Below are positions 9,364 through 18,416 of a DNA stretch of 64,000 bases, piece after piece. A model generated the notes under the pieces. That model searched no databases and was not told where the DNA came from. It was given only the letters and a program-made list of their open reading frames with translations. The position numbers and the translations under genes are program-made. The DNA is from an uncultured Eubacteriales bacterium (GTDB lineage Bacteria > Bacillota > Clostridia > Oscillospirales > CAG-272). Each line of letters opens with the position of its first letter. The first letter of the stretch is position 1. The stretch is from the NCBI GenBank assembly GCA_902491535.1, contig CABUHS010000003.1, forward strand, positions 54,789-118,788. Reading direction: 5' to 3'.

Positions 9364-9694
9364 CCGGGGTCATTACGGCTGTTGTTACCCTAAAACAACA
9401 AGGTTCAGAGGTATCTGCCAACAATCTTTTATTGCGTCCGGCAGTTAGGTTGTTTATTTGCGCTGTCTAAAAACGAACGTGTTTTTTTGAATAAATCCGG
9501 ACGGAAACTTTTGCAATGTTTCTGTGATTTTATAATACAGAATGTATTTTTACAGTATATATCGGATTTTTATACAAAGCGGATAAGCCGGGCAAATATG
9601 CCCGGCGAGTTCTATAACTGCCGTTATTTGTTCTAATTATCGGCGAAAAAATGATCAAAATACGAAAAAATCACAATTATATTCGCAAATGCTC
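9364..9694. other. Gene-free spacer with possible structured RNA
   Basis: No open frame is convincing. At 9381-9454 three complementary six-base segments occur: GTTGTT (9381), AACAAC (9394) and GTTGTT (9449), so the middle one can pair with either side. Inside the longer fold CTGCC (9415) pairs with GGCAG (9440). A GC-rich hairpin GCCGGGCA/TGCCCGGC sits at 9587-9606 without a T-run. No known riboswitch consensus is recognisable. The serC promoter lies just after. Confidence 0.4.
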
Positions 9695-9723
9695 TTGACG
9701 CGGAGCAGTTTTTTTTATATAAT
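9695..9723 (+). promoter_or_regulatory. Promoter of serC-serA
   Basis: TTGACG (9695-9700), 17-base spacer containing eight T, TATAAT (9718-9723). This leaves an about 95-base leader before serC with no T-box or riboswitch motif that I can see. Confidence 0.7.
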
Positions 9724-9827
9724 AAAAAGGATTAAATGAATTATTTGAATGTTTTTCCTGCAAAAATCTGTTATAGGTCGTGCGAAAAATGTTCAATGGT
9801 TTTAAGTACCATAAAGGAGCTGTTGTT

Positions 9828-10919
9828 ATGAATAGAGTGTATAATTTTTCTGCAGGACCTTCTATGCTTCCGCTGAAGGTTCTTGAACGTGCCGCTGCAG
9901 AGATGGTCTGCTACGGTGAATCGGGTATGTCCGTTATGGAGATGAGCCACCGCTCCCCCGATTATGAGGAAATTATAGCATCTGCTCAGAGTTCTCTGCG
10001 TAAGCTCATGAATATACCCGACAATTACAAGGTTCTGTTTTTGCAGGGCGGCGCATCTACTCAGTTTGCGTCAGTATGCTATAACCTTCTCACAGGCTCC
10101 GGTAAGGCTGATTACGTCGTAACCGGACAGTTCTCCAAAAAGGCAGCTAAAGAAGCTGCAAAATACGGAGATATCAAAATCGTGGCTTCTTCGGAGGATA
10201 AGAATAACACATATATTCCGAAGCTTTCGCGCGAGGATTTCCGTCCCGATGCAGATTATGTACACATCTGTTTCAATAATACCATATACGGAACAAAGTA
10301 TAACTATATTCCGGATACCGGAGATGTTCCGCTCGTAGCCGATATGTCATCCTGCATTCTTTCAGAGCCTGTAGATGTTTCACGCTTCGGTGTGATCTAT
10401 GCAGGCGCGCAGAAGAATATGGCTCCCGCAGGAGTTACTGTTGTTATCGTACGCGAGGATCTGCTCGGCCATTGCCGTCCCGATACTCCCGCAATGTTCG
10501 ACTGGAAGCTTATGGCTGACAACGATTCCATGTATAACACTCCCCCCTGCTATCCGATCTATGTTGCAGGACTTGTTTATAAGTGGCTTCTTGAGGATGT
10601 CGGCGGACTTGAGAACATGCAGAAGATCAACGTTGAGAAGGCTGCTGTTCTTTACGATTATCTCGACAGTCAGTCTTACTATATCGCTCCCGTTGAAAAG
10701 GATGCGCGTTCGATCATGAACGTAACTTTTGTAACAGGCGATCCCGAGCTTGATAAGAAGTTTGCCAAAGAAGCAGGTGCAGCTGGATTCAAGAACATCA
10801 AGGGACACCGTTCTGTAGGCGGTATGCGTGCGTCTATATACAATGCTATGCCTACCGAAGGCGTTAAGAAGCTTGTCGAGTTTATGCGCGCTTTTGCTGA
10901 GGCAAATCCGAAAAACTGA
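9828..10919 (+). CDS. serC: Phosphoserine aminotransferase
   Basis: 363 residues, normal for the family. Start at ATG 9828, with AAGGAG 8 bases upstream. The N-terminus YNFSAGPSMLP is the hallmark of SerC, and the PLP lysine sits in GVIYAGAQKNMAPAG. It converts 3-phosphohydroxypyruvate and glutamate to phosphoserine in serine synthesis. serA follows after 30 bases, so the two form an operon that supplies serine from 3-phosphoglycerate. Confidence 0.96.
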   Translation: MNRVYNFSAGPSMLPLKVLERAAAEMVCYGESGMSVMEMSHRSPDYEEIIASAQSSLRKLMNIPDNYKVLFLQGGASTQFASVCYNLLTGSGKADYVVTGQFSKKAAKEAAKYGDIKIVASSEDKNNTYIPKLSREDFRPDADYVHICFNNTIYGTKYNYIPDTGDVPLVADMSSCILSEPVDVSRFGVIYAGAQKNMAPAGVTVVIVREDLLGHCRPDTPAMFDWKLMADNDSMYNTPPCYPIYVAGLVYKWLLEDVGGLENMQKINVEKAAVLYDYLDSQSYYIAPVEKDARSIMNVTFVTGDPELDKKFAKEAGAAGFKNIKGHRSVGGMRASIYNAMPTEGVKKLVEFMRAFAEANPKN

Positions 10920-10949
10920 ACTTATTAAATTATAAGGATATACAAATAA

Positions 10950-12110
10950 ATGAAAAATATAAAACTTCTCAATAAGATAGCCCCTGTGGGTATAGATGTT
11001 TTCGATAAAACGAAATACAACGTTTCTGATGACGTAGATGCTCCCGAAGGTATAATGGTACGTTCGGCAGATATGCTCAGTGCCGAGTTCGGTCCCGAGC
11101 TTAAAGCGATCGCACGTGCCGGCGCCGGAGTAAACAATATCCCTGTAAAGCGCTGCGCTGAGGAGGGCATAGTTGTTTTCAATACACCCGGAGCAAATGC
11201 TAACGGTGTTAAGGAGCTTACAATATGTGCGCTTCTTCTTGCTTCGCGTAAGATCGTAAAGGGCGTTGAATGGGCAAACACTCTCGCAGGAACAGAGGGC
11301 GTTGCAAAGGCTGTTGAAAAAGGTAAATCTGCTTTCGCAGGCGTTGAGCTTGCAGGAAAGACACTCGGCGTTATCGGTCTCGGCGCTATCGGCGGTATGG
11401 TCGCAAATGCTGTAAGACACCTTGATATGAATGTTGTCGGATGCGATCCGTATATTTCCGTTGACGCGGCATGGGGACTTTCGCGCAATATCGAAAAGGC
11501 TGCAACCTATGACGATATTTATGCTATGTCTGATTATATCACGCTTCACGTTCCTTCAACTCCCGAGACAAAGGGAATGATCAATGCTGAGACTATTGCA
11601 AAGATGAAGGACGGCGTCCGTATCGTTAACCTCGCGCGCGGAGATCTGGTCAATACCGATGATCTTAAGGCTGCGCTCGCTTCGGGTAAGATCGCCGCAT
11701 ATGTTACCGATTTCCCGACCGAGGAAACTGTCGGTGTTGACGGTATTATCACGATTCCTCATCTCGGCGCATCTACCGAAGAATCTGAGGATAACTGCGC
11801 AGTTATGGCTGCACGTGAGCTTACCGAATTCCTTGAAAACGGTAATATAACAAACAGTGTAAACTATCCGAATGTTTCAATGCCTCATGTCGGCGATGCA
11901 CGTATCTGCGTAATGCATTCTAATACACCTAATATGCTTTCAAGCATCTCCGGTGTTGTATCGGCACAGAATATCAATATCGAAAATATGATCAACCGCT
12001 CAAAAGGCGAGTTCGCATATACGATCATGGAGATCAAGGGAAGTGTTCCTGCTTCTATTGCAGATGATCTGAAAAAGGTTGCAGGAGTTATCCGCGTAAA
12101 TCTTTTCTGA
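10950..12110 (+). CDS. serA: D-3-phosphoglycerate dehydrogenase
   Basis: 386 residues: the compact SerA form with one C-terminal ACT-like domain (about 315-386; HSNTPNMLSSISGVVS). The NAD-binding motif GLGAIGG is near residue 145, and the catalytic region contains NLARGDLV and HLGASTEES (catalytic His). It oxidises 3-phosphoglycerate to 3-phosphohydroxypyruvate. Start ATG 10950 has a weak AAGGAT upstream, consistent with translation coupled to serC. A long terminator follows. Confidence 0.95.
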   Translation: MKNIKLLNKIAPVGIDVFDKTKYNVSDDVDAPEGIMVRSADMLSAEFGPELKAIARAGAGVNNIPVKRCAEEGIVVFNTPGANANGVKELTICALLLASRKIVKGVEWANTLAGTEGVAKAVEKGKSAFAGVELAGKTLGVIGLGAIGGMVANAVRHLDMNVVGCDPYISVDAAWGLSRNIEKAATYDDIYAMSDYITLHVPSTPETKGMINAETIAKMKDGVRIVNLARGDLVNTDDLKAALASGKIAAYVTDFPTEETVGVDGIITIPHLGASTEESEDNCAVMAARELTEFLENGNITNSVNYPNVSMPHVGDARICVMHSNTPNMLSSISGVVSAQNINIENMINRSKGEFAYTIMEIKGSVPASIADDLKKVAGVIRVNLF

Positions 12111-12136
12111 GTTTATCTGATAGATATAGATGCTAA

Positions 12137-12187
12137 AACCGCCTGTCTGCTGTACCTAAAAGTACAGCAGACAGGCGGTTGTTTTTT
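12137..12187 (+). terminator. Rho-independent terminator after serA
   Basis: A perfect 19-bp stem (12137-12155 with 12162-12180, core CCGCCTGTCTGC) with a 6-base loop is followed by GTTTTTT. Confidence 0.92.
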
Positions 12188-12326
12188 CTAAATATAAATA
12201 TAAAAGACGGGAAGGCAGGTTTGCAATTAATGCAGGTCTGCTTTTTATTGTTGTACAGTTAGTGTATATTAAGCGCAAACCTTATTATGTTACAGATTTC
12301 TTGTGCGCGATGTAACAAAATATTGT

Positions 12327-12572
12327 TTATCGGTCAGATCTTGCCTCTATAATGTCCGCCATCTCACCGACGTTTTTCATTGTGACAACTTCTTTCATCA
12401 TAAAACGGATGCCGAATGTGCTTTCTACTTCTCCGATCAGGGTAATATGCATAAGCGAATCCCAATCAGAAATATCCGCTGCGGTTGTATTTTCGTTTAC
12501 CGTAATCGTGTTGTCGTCAAATACGTCGCGAAAAACTTCATTAAGTTTTTCGAATATTTCGTTTCTGCTCAT
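12327..12572 (-). CDS. Acyl carrier protein, partner of the adjacent FkbH-like protein
   Basis: 81 residues. The phosphopantetheine attachment site is Ser39 in DWDSLMHITL, the usual DSL motif. Housekeeping AcpP usually reads LGADSLD, so this is a specialised carrier. It lies 139 bases downstream of, and on the same strand as, the FkbH-like gene. FkbH enzymes load a C3 acyl group from 1,3-bisphosphoglycerate onto such carriers, so a glyceryl-S-ACP is the likely product (family knowledge plus context). Confidence 0.85.
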   Translation of the reverse strand: MSRNEIFEKLNEVFRDVFDDNTITVNENTTAADISDWDSLMHITLIGEVESTFGIRFMMKEVVTMKNVGEMADIIEARSDR

Positions 12573-12711
12573 TATAGTGTGTGCCTTTCTTTGCGGTTGC
12601 GATGTTTTCAGTTTGTAAGACAGTGTTTTTAAGCTATCTGCGTGTATTGTTTATGCAGTATGCTTATTGTCCTGCCGGGATATTTTGCGGCTTATTTCAT
12701 CTTGCCGTATG

Positions 12712-14466
12712 TTATTCATCTGTTTTTGTAATATAGTTTTTTTTCGGAACGAATTTGTCCGGATACATCTCAAAGCGTCCGCCTCCGATCGGAGAAAATC
12801 CGAGCTTTTCATAAAGGTCGGAGACCATAGAGTTTTTAGCTGTCGGCAGATATTCGCCTGTAACGCGCGGTGCATTTTCCTTTAGAGCAATTTCTGCTAT
12901 GCAGCCTGCGGCAAAATCTTCGACTCCGCGCTTCAATACGCGGCAGCTCATGAGCCATGTGTCGATGAAAAGCGACCTGTCAGGTTCGCGTTTCAGAATG
13001 ATAACGCTTATCAGACCGTGATCTCCGAATTTGTCAGATAGCGTGATATAAAGGGTTATATAGCCATTATCCTCAGAGATCCGGCGGATATCGTCTTCTG
13101 TATACCGTACTGTTCGCAGATTGAACTGATTGGAACGTTGAGTCAGCTGCGCTATTCTGGAATACCAGAACGGCTCAAAGGAGCGCGCGCAGGCTTTCAT
13201 ATCGAGCGCGGCGAGATATTCACCGTAATCTGATACGGTGGCGGCAAATGCAGTTCGTTCTGATTCCGCACGGTATCTGTCGGTGCGTATCAGATCTTCG
13301 TTCGAAAATGACACAGTACCGAATAAGTCCTCACGGCGGAGAAAATCGACATATTCAGCTGGATCTTCCGGCATTTCAGGTACAGTTACCTCAGGAAGCA
13401 TTTTTCTTATAAGCTCACGCTCGAACGGATTGTCATCGATAAAGACCATGCTGTCAAAACCTATATTCAGAGTATCGCGTATGGCGCGTATATTGCTTGC
13501 TTTATCCTCCCAATTCGCGGCAAATGCCGAGAAATCAGATAGGCGAAGTATCATATCCGGGTGCTTTTCAAACGGTTCTTTTGCGGTAGACTCGTTGTTT
13601 TTAGAGCATACGGCAAGCAGTATGCCCCGATTTTTCAGCTCTTTTAAAAAGCGCTGGAAATCCGAAAATGCATGACCTGCTCCGAGATCTCCGATTTCTA
13701 TGTTCCCAATGCCGTCGTCTCCGATGACTCCGCCCCAAAGCGTGCCGTCAAGGTCGAGAATAACGCATTTTTTTACAGCTCCCCTTACTGCCTCTATTAC
13801 GGACACTATTTCCTCAGCCACGGCAGGTATCGCCTCAGGCGCATGCGAAAGCTTTGCGATTCCGTAAAGCTTCGGATCGTGTACTGTCTCCCGGCCGACT
13901 GTGTTCTGAATAAATCCGAGATCTGCCGTAAAAGCTCTTCCTTCTTCGGAGCAAAGATCCGCGATAAGCATATTCAGCCTGCGCAGCTGATATATAAATG
14001 AGTTTTTCTGCATGCTCCCGTAGCTGCCGAAAACGCGGTCGTCATACTCGGGATAGAGTGTTTGGATAATATACAGATTATTTTTGGCAGACAAAAGCTT
14101 TCCGTGTATTGTGCGCAGCTTACGCTCTGTTTCCGACGCAAAGTTGCCGCGTCCGGAGATATCGAGAGCGCAGAAATTTTCATAGAGCTTTTCGGTCGAA
14201 AGGAAAAGCAGAACTGCGTCAGGCTTAAATGCATACAGCTCCGAGTGTTCGTCTTCGGTTTGCGCGTATATTTGATCGTAATCTGCGTCGAATATTTCAA
14301 GTCCGATCCCGTGAAGCCGTCCTGCGCCGCGTATAGCTTCGGAAAGATGCTGAGTTGAGCAGTCGCCGAGAACGGCGAGTTTCATTTCGGGAAGCTTTGA
14401 TATGTCTGTTCTTGCAGCTTTTTTCAGTTCTGTAAACGTATATTTTGACAGCTTATTTTGTGGCAT
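12712..14466 (-). CDS. FkbH-like HAD-superfamily protein (glyceryl-ACP forming type)
   Basis: 584 residues. Start at 14466 because GGAGG lies 10 bases upstream. Plan: N-terminal SGNH-like region (about 30-230; AVLGDCSTQHLSEAI), central HAD domain with DLDGTLWGGVIGDDG (the family DxDxTLWGG motif) and VFIDDNPFERE, and a C-terminal GNAT-like part. Members take 1,3-bisphosphoglycerate, dephosphorylate it and load a glyceryl group on an acyl carrier protein. The carrier follows at 12327, and serA and gpmI on either side act on 3-phosphoglycerate. No polyketide or tetronate genes are adjacent, so the end product is unknown. A paralogue lies at 47816. Confidence 0.85.
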   Translation of the reverse strand: MPQNKLSKYTFTELKKAARTDISKLPEMKLAVLGDCSTQHLSEAIRGAGRLHGIGLEIFDADYDQIYAQTEDEHSELYAFKPDAVLLFLSTEKLYENFCALDISGRGNFASETERKLRTIHGKLLSAKNNLYIIQTLYPEYDDRVFGSYGSMQKNSFIYQLRRLNMLIADLCSEEGRAFTADLGFIQNTVGRETVHDPKLYGIAKLSHAPEAIPAVAEEIVSVIEAVRGAVKKCVILDLDGTLWGGVIGDDGIGNIEIGDLGAGHAFSDFQRFLKELKNRGILLAVCSKNNESTAKEPFEKHPDMILRLSDFSAFAANWEDKASNIRAIRDTLNIGFDSMVFIDDNPFERELIRKMLPEVTVPEMPEDPAEYVDFLRREDLFGTVSFSNEDLIRTDRYRAESERTAFAATVSDYGEYLAALDMKACARSFEPFWYSRIAQLTQRSNQFNLRTVRYTEDDIRRISEDNGYITLYITLSDKFGDHGLISVIILKREPDRSLFIDTWLMSCRVLKRGVEDFAAGCIAEIALKENAPRVTGEYLPTAKNSMVSDLYEKLGFSPIGGGRFEMYPDKFVPKKNYITKTDE

Positions 14467-14520
14467 AGTAAAGCTTTCCTCCGAGGTTCGTTTTGACTTG
14501 TAATGCAAATGCGTCTTTTC

Positions 14521-14549
14521 ATTATAGCATTTTAAGTCTTGTTTATCAA
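14521..14549 (-). promoter_or_regulatory. Promoter of the FkbH-ACP pair
   Basis: Minus strand TTGATA (14549-14544), 17-base spacer, TATAAT (14526-14521). Confidence 0.7.
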
Positions 14550-14682
14550 GGCTTTTCAGCTATACAGTAAAAAAACCGTTCGCCGATAAATTATATTTTT
14601 CGCTTTTTGTGTTTTGGTAACGGTTTTGTCATAATTTGAGAATATAATATAGGCAATGAAAATGGTACAAGGAGATAATAAA

Positions 14683-16332
14683 ATGAAACTCAATAAATCC
14701 GAAAAATTCAGCGGCGTACAAGGACCGCTGCTTACGATAGTCATGGACGGAGTCGGTCTTACCGCGCCCGGAAACGGCAATGCAGTTGAAGCGGCATATA
14801 CGCCCACACTTGATATGCTTATGAGCAAATATCCTATGGTAAAGCTCAAAGCGCACGGAACGGCAGTCGGTCTGCCCTCCGATGATGATATGGGAAATTC
14901 AGAGGTCGGTCATAACGCGCTCGGTTCAGGACAGGTATTCGCGCAGGGCGCGCTGCTCGTTTCAAATTCGATATCCTCCGGAAAAATGTTTGAGTCCGAT
15001 ACATGGAAGGATGCTGTTAAGAATGTTAAGGATAACGGAAGCACGATGCATTTTCTCGGCCTTTTCTCCGACGGAAATGTTCACTCGAATATAGAGCATC
15101 TTCGCAGCATGGTAGAGCGCGCTAAGGCGGACGGTGTTAAAAAGGTAAGAATACATGCGCTTCTTGACGGCCGCGACGTCGGTGAGACTACAGCGCTTGA
15201 TTATATCGAGCCGTTTGAGCAGTTCCTTGCAGGACTTCGCGACGAGAGCTTCGATTGTCTGATCGCTTCCGGCGGAGGACGCATGAAGATCACAATGGAC
15301 CGTTACGAAGCTGACTGGTCTATGGTAGAACGCGGCTGGCATACTCATGTACTCGGTGATGCACGCATGTTCGGATCTGCTGCTGAAGCTGTAAACACAC
15401 TGCGCGAAGAGACTCATGCGATCGACCAGGATCTCGATCCGTTTGTTATTGCAAAGGACGGCGCTCCGGTCGGAACTGTCGAGGACGGCGATACCGTTAT
15501 CTTCTATAACTTCCGCGGAGACCGCTCGCTTGAGATCTCCCGTTCTTTCGAGGAGGGTGATTCGTTTGATAAATTTGACAGAGTCCGCGCTCCGAAGGTT
15601 TACTATGCAGGAATGCTCGAATATGACGGCGACCTCCATATCCCGTCGCACTATCTTGTAAATCCGCCCGAAATTTCAAATACTCTCGGTGAGTATCTTA
15701 CCGATACCGGCATCTGCCAGCTTGCTATTTCGGAAACTCAGAAATACGGCCATGTTACCTACTTCTGGAACGGAAATAAATCAGGTAAATTCTCGGAAGA
15801 GCTTGAGGATTATATCGAAATTCCGAGTGATGTAATTCCTTTCGATCAGCGTCCGTGGATGAAGTGCGCAGAGATTACCGATAAGCTTATCGAGATGCTT
15901 AAATCCGGAAAATACAAATATCTCCGCTGCAACTACCCGAACGGAGATATGGTCGGACATACAGGAAATTATGAGGCGACAATTATAAGCGTAGAAGCGC
16001 TTGATCTTCAGCTTGCACGTATTCTTCCGGTCATTGACGAGCTTCACGGAGCGATAATCATTACCGCGGATCACGGAAACGCTGACGAGATGTATGAGAT
16101 AGACAAAAAGACTAAGGCTCCGAAGCTCAGTGCTTCGGGAACTCCGAAAGCAAAGACCAGCCACACGCTGAATGCCGTTCCGTGTATTATTTATGATAAC
16201 TTTACGTCGGATCGCTACACCGTAAAGGCTGACGGAGCATACGGACTTTCCAATGTTGCGGCTACTACCGTAAATCTTCTCGGATACGAAGCTCCCGATA
16301 TGTGGGATGATTCTATTATTGAATTGAAGTAA
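14683..16332 (+). CDS. gpmI: 2,3-bisphosphoglycerate-independent phosphoglycerate mutase
   Basis: 549 residues. Start at ATG 14683, preceded by AAGGAG. The metal and phospho-transfer motifs are clear: VMDGVG at the N-terminus, the nucleophile Ser73 in MGNSEVGHNALG, LIASGGGRM, YNFRGDR, NYPNGDMVGHTG, and the C-terminal ADHGNADEM. It interconverts 3- and 2-phosphoglycerate in glycolysis. It diverges from the FkbH gene. An 18-bp inverted repeat follows. Confidence 0.96.
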   Translation: MKLNKSEKFSGVQGPLLTIVMDGVGLTAPGNGNAVEAAYTPTLDMLMSKYPMVKLKAHGTAVGLPSDDDMGNSEVGHNALGSGQVFAQGALLVSNSISSGKMFESDTWKDAVKNVKDNGSTMHFLGLFSDGNVHSNIEHLRSMVERAKADGVKKVRIHALLDGRDVGETTALDYIEPFEQFLAGLRDESFDCLIASGGGRMKITMDRYEADWSMVERGWHTHVLGDARMFGSAAEAVNTLREETHAIDQDLDPFVIAKDGAPVGTVEDGDTVIFYNFRGDRSLEISRSFEEGDSFDKFDRVRAPKVYYAGMLEYDGDLHIPSHYLVNPPEISNTLGEYLTDTGICQLAISETQKYGHVTYFWNGNKSGKFSEELEDYIEIPSDVIPFDQRPWMKCAEITDKLIEMLKSGKYKYLRCNYPNGDMVGHTGNYEATIISVEALDLQLARILPVIDELHGAIIITADHGNADEMYEIDKKTKAPKLSASGTPKAKTSHTLNAVPCIIYDNFTSDRYTVKADGAYGLSNVAATTVNLLGYEAPDMWDDSIIELK

Positions 16333-16367
16333 ATTGTAGATACGGGGAAGCTTGCAGTGTATTAATG

Positions 16368-16408
16368 AATCTGTTAGGCTTCGCCTTTAAGGCGAAGCCT
16401 AACAGATT
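16368..16408. repeat. 18-bp inverted repeat after gpmI
   Basis: Perfect stem with arms at 16368-16385 and 16391-16408 (core TTAGGCTTCGCC) and a five-base loop. There is no T-run on either side, so it is either an atypical terminator or an RNA-stabilising hairpin. Confidence 0.7.
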
Positions 16409-16580
16409 AGACAAATGACTGATACAGCACCTGACACTTTCAACGCCGTTTTCTTTGAAAACTTTTCTGTTTTTTCCGGAACCGGATCATCGCCTGTGAC
16501 AGCTTCAACATCTTAATATATAGAAATGCTTCAATACAAAACTTTATGTCCGAATTTATAGCAGAATGGAGATTATCAGT

Positions 16581-17600
16581 ATGGATATACCAGTAATAAA
16601 AAAGACTCAGACTCTTATGTTCTCACCGGAAAACATAGACGGTACACCGGGAGGAGGCAGCCGTGGGACAGCGATGGAAAAAATAAATCCGAACATAATT
16701 GTAGAGCCGGGAGAAACAATTACACTTCTTGATTCTGACGGACCCGGAATAATACAGTCCATGTGGTTCGGAGGATATACCGGATGGAATTTTATTTTCA
16801 GAATTTACTGGGATAATATGGAGCAGCCCTCGATTGAATGCCCGCTGTGTTCATTTTTTGGTTTCGGATATAATTTGTACTGTGATGACAACGGAAAATT
16901 TCCTACACTTAATTCTGCAACAGTACTCGTAGCGCCGTGCCGCGGAATGAACTGTTGTTGGCAGATGCCTTTCCGCAAACACTGCAGGATAACTCTTGAA
17001 AACCGCGGAGACGAGGGAGAGGTTACATATTATCAAATAATGATGTGCAAGACAGAAATCCCTGATGACGCTGCATATTTTCATGCTGCATACAGGCAGG
17101 CAATCCCGGTCGAAAACGGTACAGAATTTACAATTATCGACGGAATCCGCGGAAACGGATGGCTTACCGGAGTTTCTATGGCAGCCGGTTCAAACAGCAA
17201 CAGCGGATGGGTTGAGGGAGAAGTAAAAATATTTATTGACGGAGAAAAATATCCTACGGTTAATTACACCGGCACAGAAGACTATTTCGGAGGTTCTTAC
17301 GCCTGGGGCTGTGATAACGGTAACTTCCGCTATGAACCATTTTCCGGTTTGTATCAGGGTATGTTCTATTACGGACATAACGGGCAGGAGAAAAGAGCAA
17401 GATATAATCCCCAACCAAGATTTATGATGTACCACTGGCATATACCGGATCCGGTATATTTTTCAACAGCTTTGCGTGTGACAATACAAGATTTGCCGAA
17501 AGGCGGCGATGAGTTTTCATCCGTTGCATATTGGTATCAGTCAAATCCGTCTACCCTTGCAGTGCCGCTGCCATCGCCTGACGAAATTGCAAGGTTTTAA
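16581..17600 (+). CDS. DUF2961 / GH172-family glycan-active protein
   Basis: 339 residues. Start at ATG 16581, with GGAG 9 bases upstream; the ATG at 16566 overlaps that site. The sequence has the DUF2961 signatures GGGSRG near the N-terminus, DGPGIIQSMWF, and GTEDYFGGSYAW. DUF2961 is the catalytic domain of glycoside hydrolase family 172, which acts on fructose anhydrides and furanose-containing glycans. No signal peptide is seen, so it should be cytosolic and act on imported oligosaccharides. It stands alone, without transporter or regulator genes. Substrate cannot be predicted. Confidence 0.8.
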   Translation: MDIPVIKKTQTLMFSPENIDGTPGGGSRGTAMEKINPNIIVEPGETITLLDSDGPGIIQSMWFGGYTGWNFIFRIYWDNMEQPSIECPLCSFFGFGYNLYCDDNGKFPTLNSATVLVAPCRGMNCCWQMPFRKHCRITLENRGDEGEVTYYQIMMCKTEIPDDAAYFHAAYRQAIPVENGTEFTIIDGIRGNGWLTGVSMAAGSNSNSGWVEGEVKIFIDGEKYPTVNYTGTEDYFGGSYAWGCDNGNFRYEPFSGLYQGMFYYGHNGQEKRARYNPQPRFMMYHWHIPDPVYFSTALRVTIQDLPKGGDEFSSVAYWYQSNPSTLAVPLPSPDEIARF

Positions 17601-17760
17601 ACGAAAAGATTATTTTGCTGATACACCATGCTTTGAGAGCTATGTGTATCAGCAAAGTAGAGGCTGTAAGGTTGACCGGTCACAATAACGGTGTTATCGT
17701 GCGGTGTAGGACGCACAGCGTCCGTTATTTTCAAAATACTAAAAAAATTTCAAAAATCCC

Positions 17761-17789
17761 TTGACAGGCTTTGGCAAGTGTGGTAAAAT
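17761..17789 (+). promoter_or_regulatory. Plus-strand promoter at the edge of the element array
   Basis: TTGACA (17761-17766), 17-base spacer, TAAAAT (17784-17789). It faces element D and would make a transcript antisense to it, ending at the terminator at 18089-18132. Confidence 0.6.
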
Positions 17790-17828
17790 ATAACCAATTG
17801 AATACCGAGTCTTTCCGGCGAGACAAAA

Positions 17829-17927
17829 ACAATGCCGGCAGAAATGTTGAGTTGGCGCTCAACATCTCTTGATATCTATGTGCTCTAGACACATAAACAC
17901 CCACCGGAATTCCGGCACCGACATTGT
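17829..17927 (-). ncRNA. Structured element D (candidate small RNA)
   Basis: Closing stem of 12 pairs (17829-17840 with 17916-17927, one G-U pair). Inside are hairpin ATGTTGAG/CTCAACAT with loop CGCCAA (minus-strand reading), hairpin TATGTG/CACATA with loop TCTAGAG, and a self-complementary CCGGAATTCCGG. On the minus strand the closing stem is followed by TTTTTG, like a terminator. A strong promoter lies directly upstream at 17935-17963. Loops match element C. RNA family unknown to me. Confidence 0.5.
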
Positions 17928-17934
17928 ATCTGAG

Positions 17935-17963
17935 ATTATAACATATTTTTAAAATAATTTCAA
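17935..17963 (-). promoter_or_regulatory. Promoter of element D
   Basis: Minus strand TTGAAA (17963-17958), 17-base spacer, TATAAT (17940-17935). The expected start falls at the first bases of the closing stem. Confidence 0.7.
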
Positions 17964-18088
17964 GAGGTATAACAGCGTTGCCGAAAAAAACTTATCGAAT
18001 TTATAGAGTGCAGTCCTTTTCGGACTGTGACAGAATCCCTTTTCCGCGTTTTTTATTCCGGAGGCTTATTCCGTTTGATTATTAACAA

Positions 18089-18132
18089 CCGGACAGATGT
18101 GTTTTGTGCGCACATTTGTCCGGTATTTTTTA
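18089..18132 (+). terminator. Plus-strand terminator inside the array
   Basis: Stem CCGGACAGATGTG (18089-18101) / CACATTTGTCCGG (18111-18123), one mismatch, followed by TATTTTTTT. With the promoter at 17761 it would bound a plus-strand transcript of about 330 bases. Confidence 0.75.
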
Positions 18133-18271
18133 ATTCATCTTAAAGGATGTGAAAACCTTTGATGTCAGATCCGAGCGGAACAAAAATGACAATTGAATAC
18201 TATTAAAAGACTGTATTCGCTTTTACCGCGGGATCGCTTAATTTACGGAGCAATCTCACGGATAAATAAAG

Positions 18272-18356
18272 TACCGCAGCGGAATACGCGGGATTGGCGT
18301 CCCGCGCATCCGAACTCAGGGTTGCTCTAGACAACACCCAAGTCACTTCTGCGGTA
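18272..18356 (-). ncRNA. Structured element C (candidate small RNA)
   Basis: Three-way junction: closing stem TACCGCAG (18272-18279) / CTGCGGTA (18349-18356), hairpin 18286-18307 with loop CGCCAA in the minus reading, and hairpin 18315-18342 with loop TCTAGAG and arms CTTGGGTGTTG/CAACCCTGAG. Followed on the minus strand by ACTTTATTT. It has its own promoter at 18363-18391. Confidence 0.5.
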
Positions 18357-18362
18357 AAGGAT

Positions 18363-18391
18363 ATGATAACACATTTCCTCTGAATTGTCAA
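18363..18391 (-). promoter_or_regulatory. Promoter of element C with overlapping CAACGCTGTTG motif
   Basis: Minus strand TTGACA (18391-18386), 17-base spacer, TATCAT (18368-18363). The palindromic motif CAACGCTGTTG (18399-18389) overlaps the -35 box, as an operator would. Confidence 0.75.
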
Positions 18392-18416
18392 CAGCGTTGT
18401 TAGATTTCAAATAAAG

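Noticed and set aside
9724..9827. T-box or riboswitch in the serC leader
   Set aside because: The leader is only about 95 bases and lacks the T-box TGGNACC motif and any hairpin with T-run.
10380..11549. 389-codon minus-strand open frame
   Set aside because: It lies antisense to serC and serA, whose motifs are unmistakable; the frame is an effect of codon bias.
14962..15651. 229-codon minus-strand open frame
   Set aside because: Antisense shadow of gpmI, without ribosome binding site or recognisable domain.
16368..16408. Ordinary Rho-independent terminator
   Set aside because: The stem is strong but has no T-run on either strand, so I list it only as an inverted repeat.
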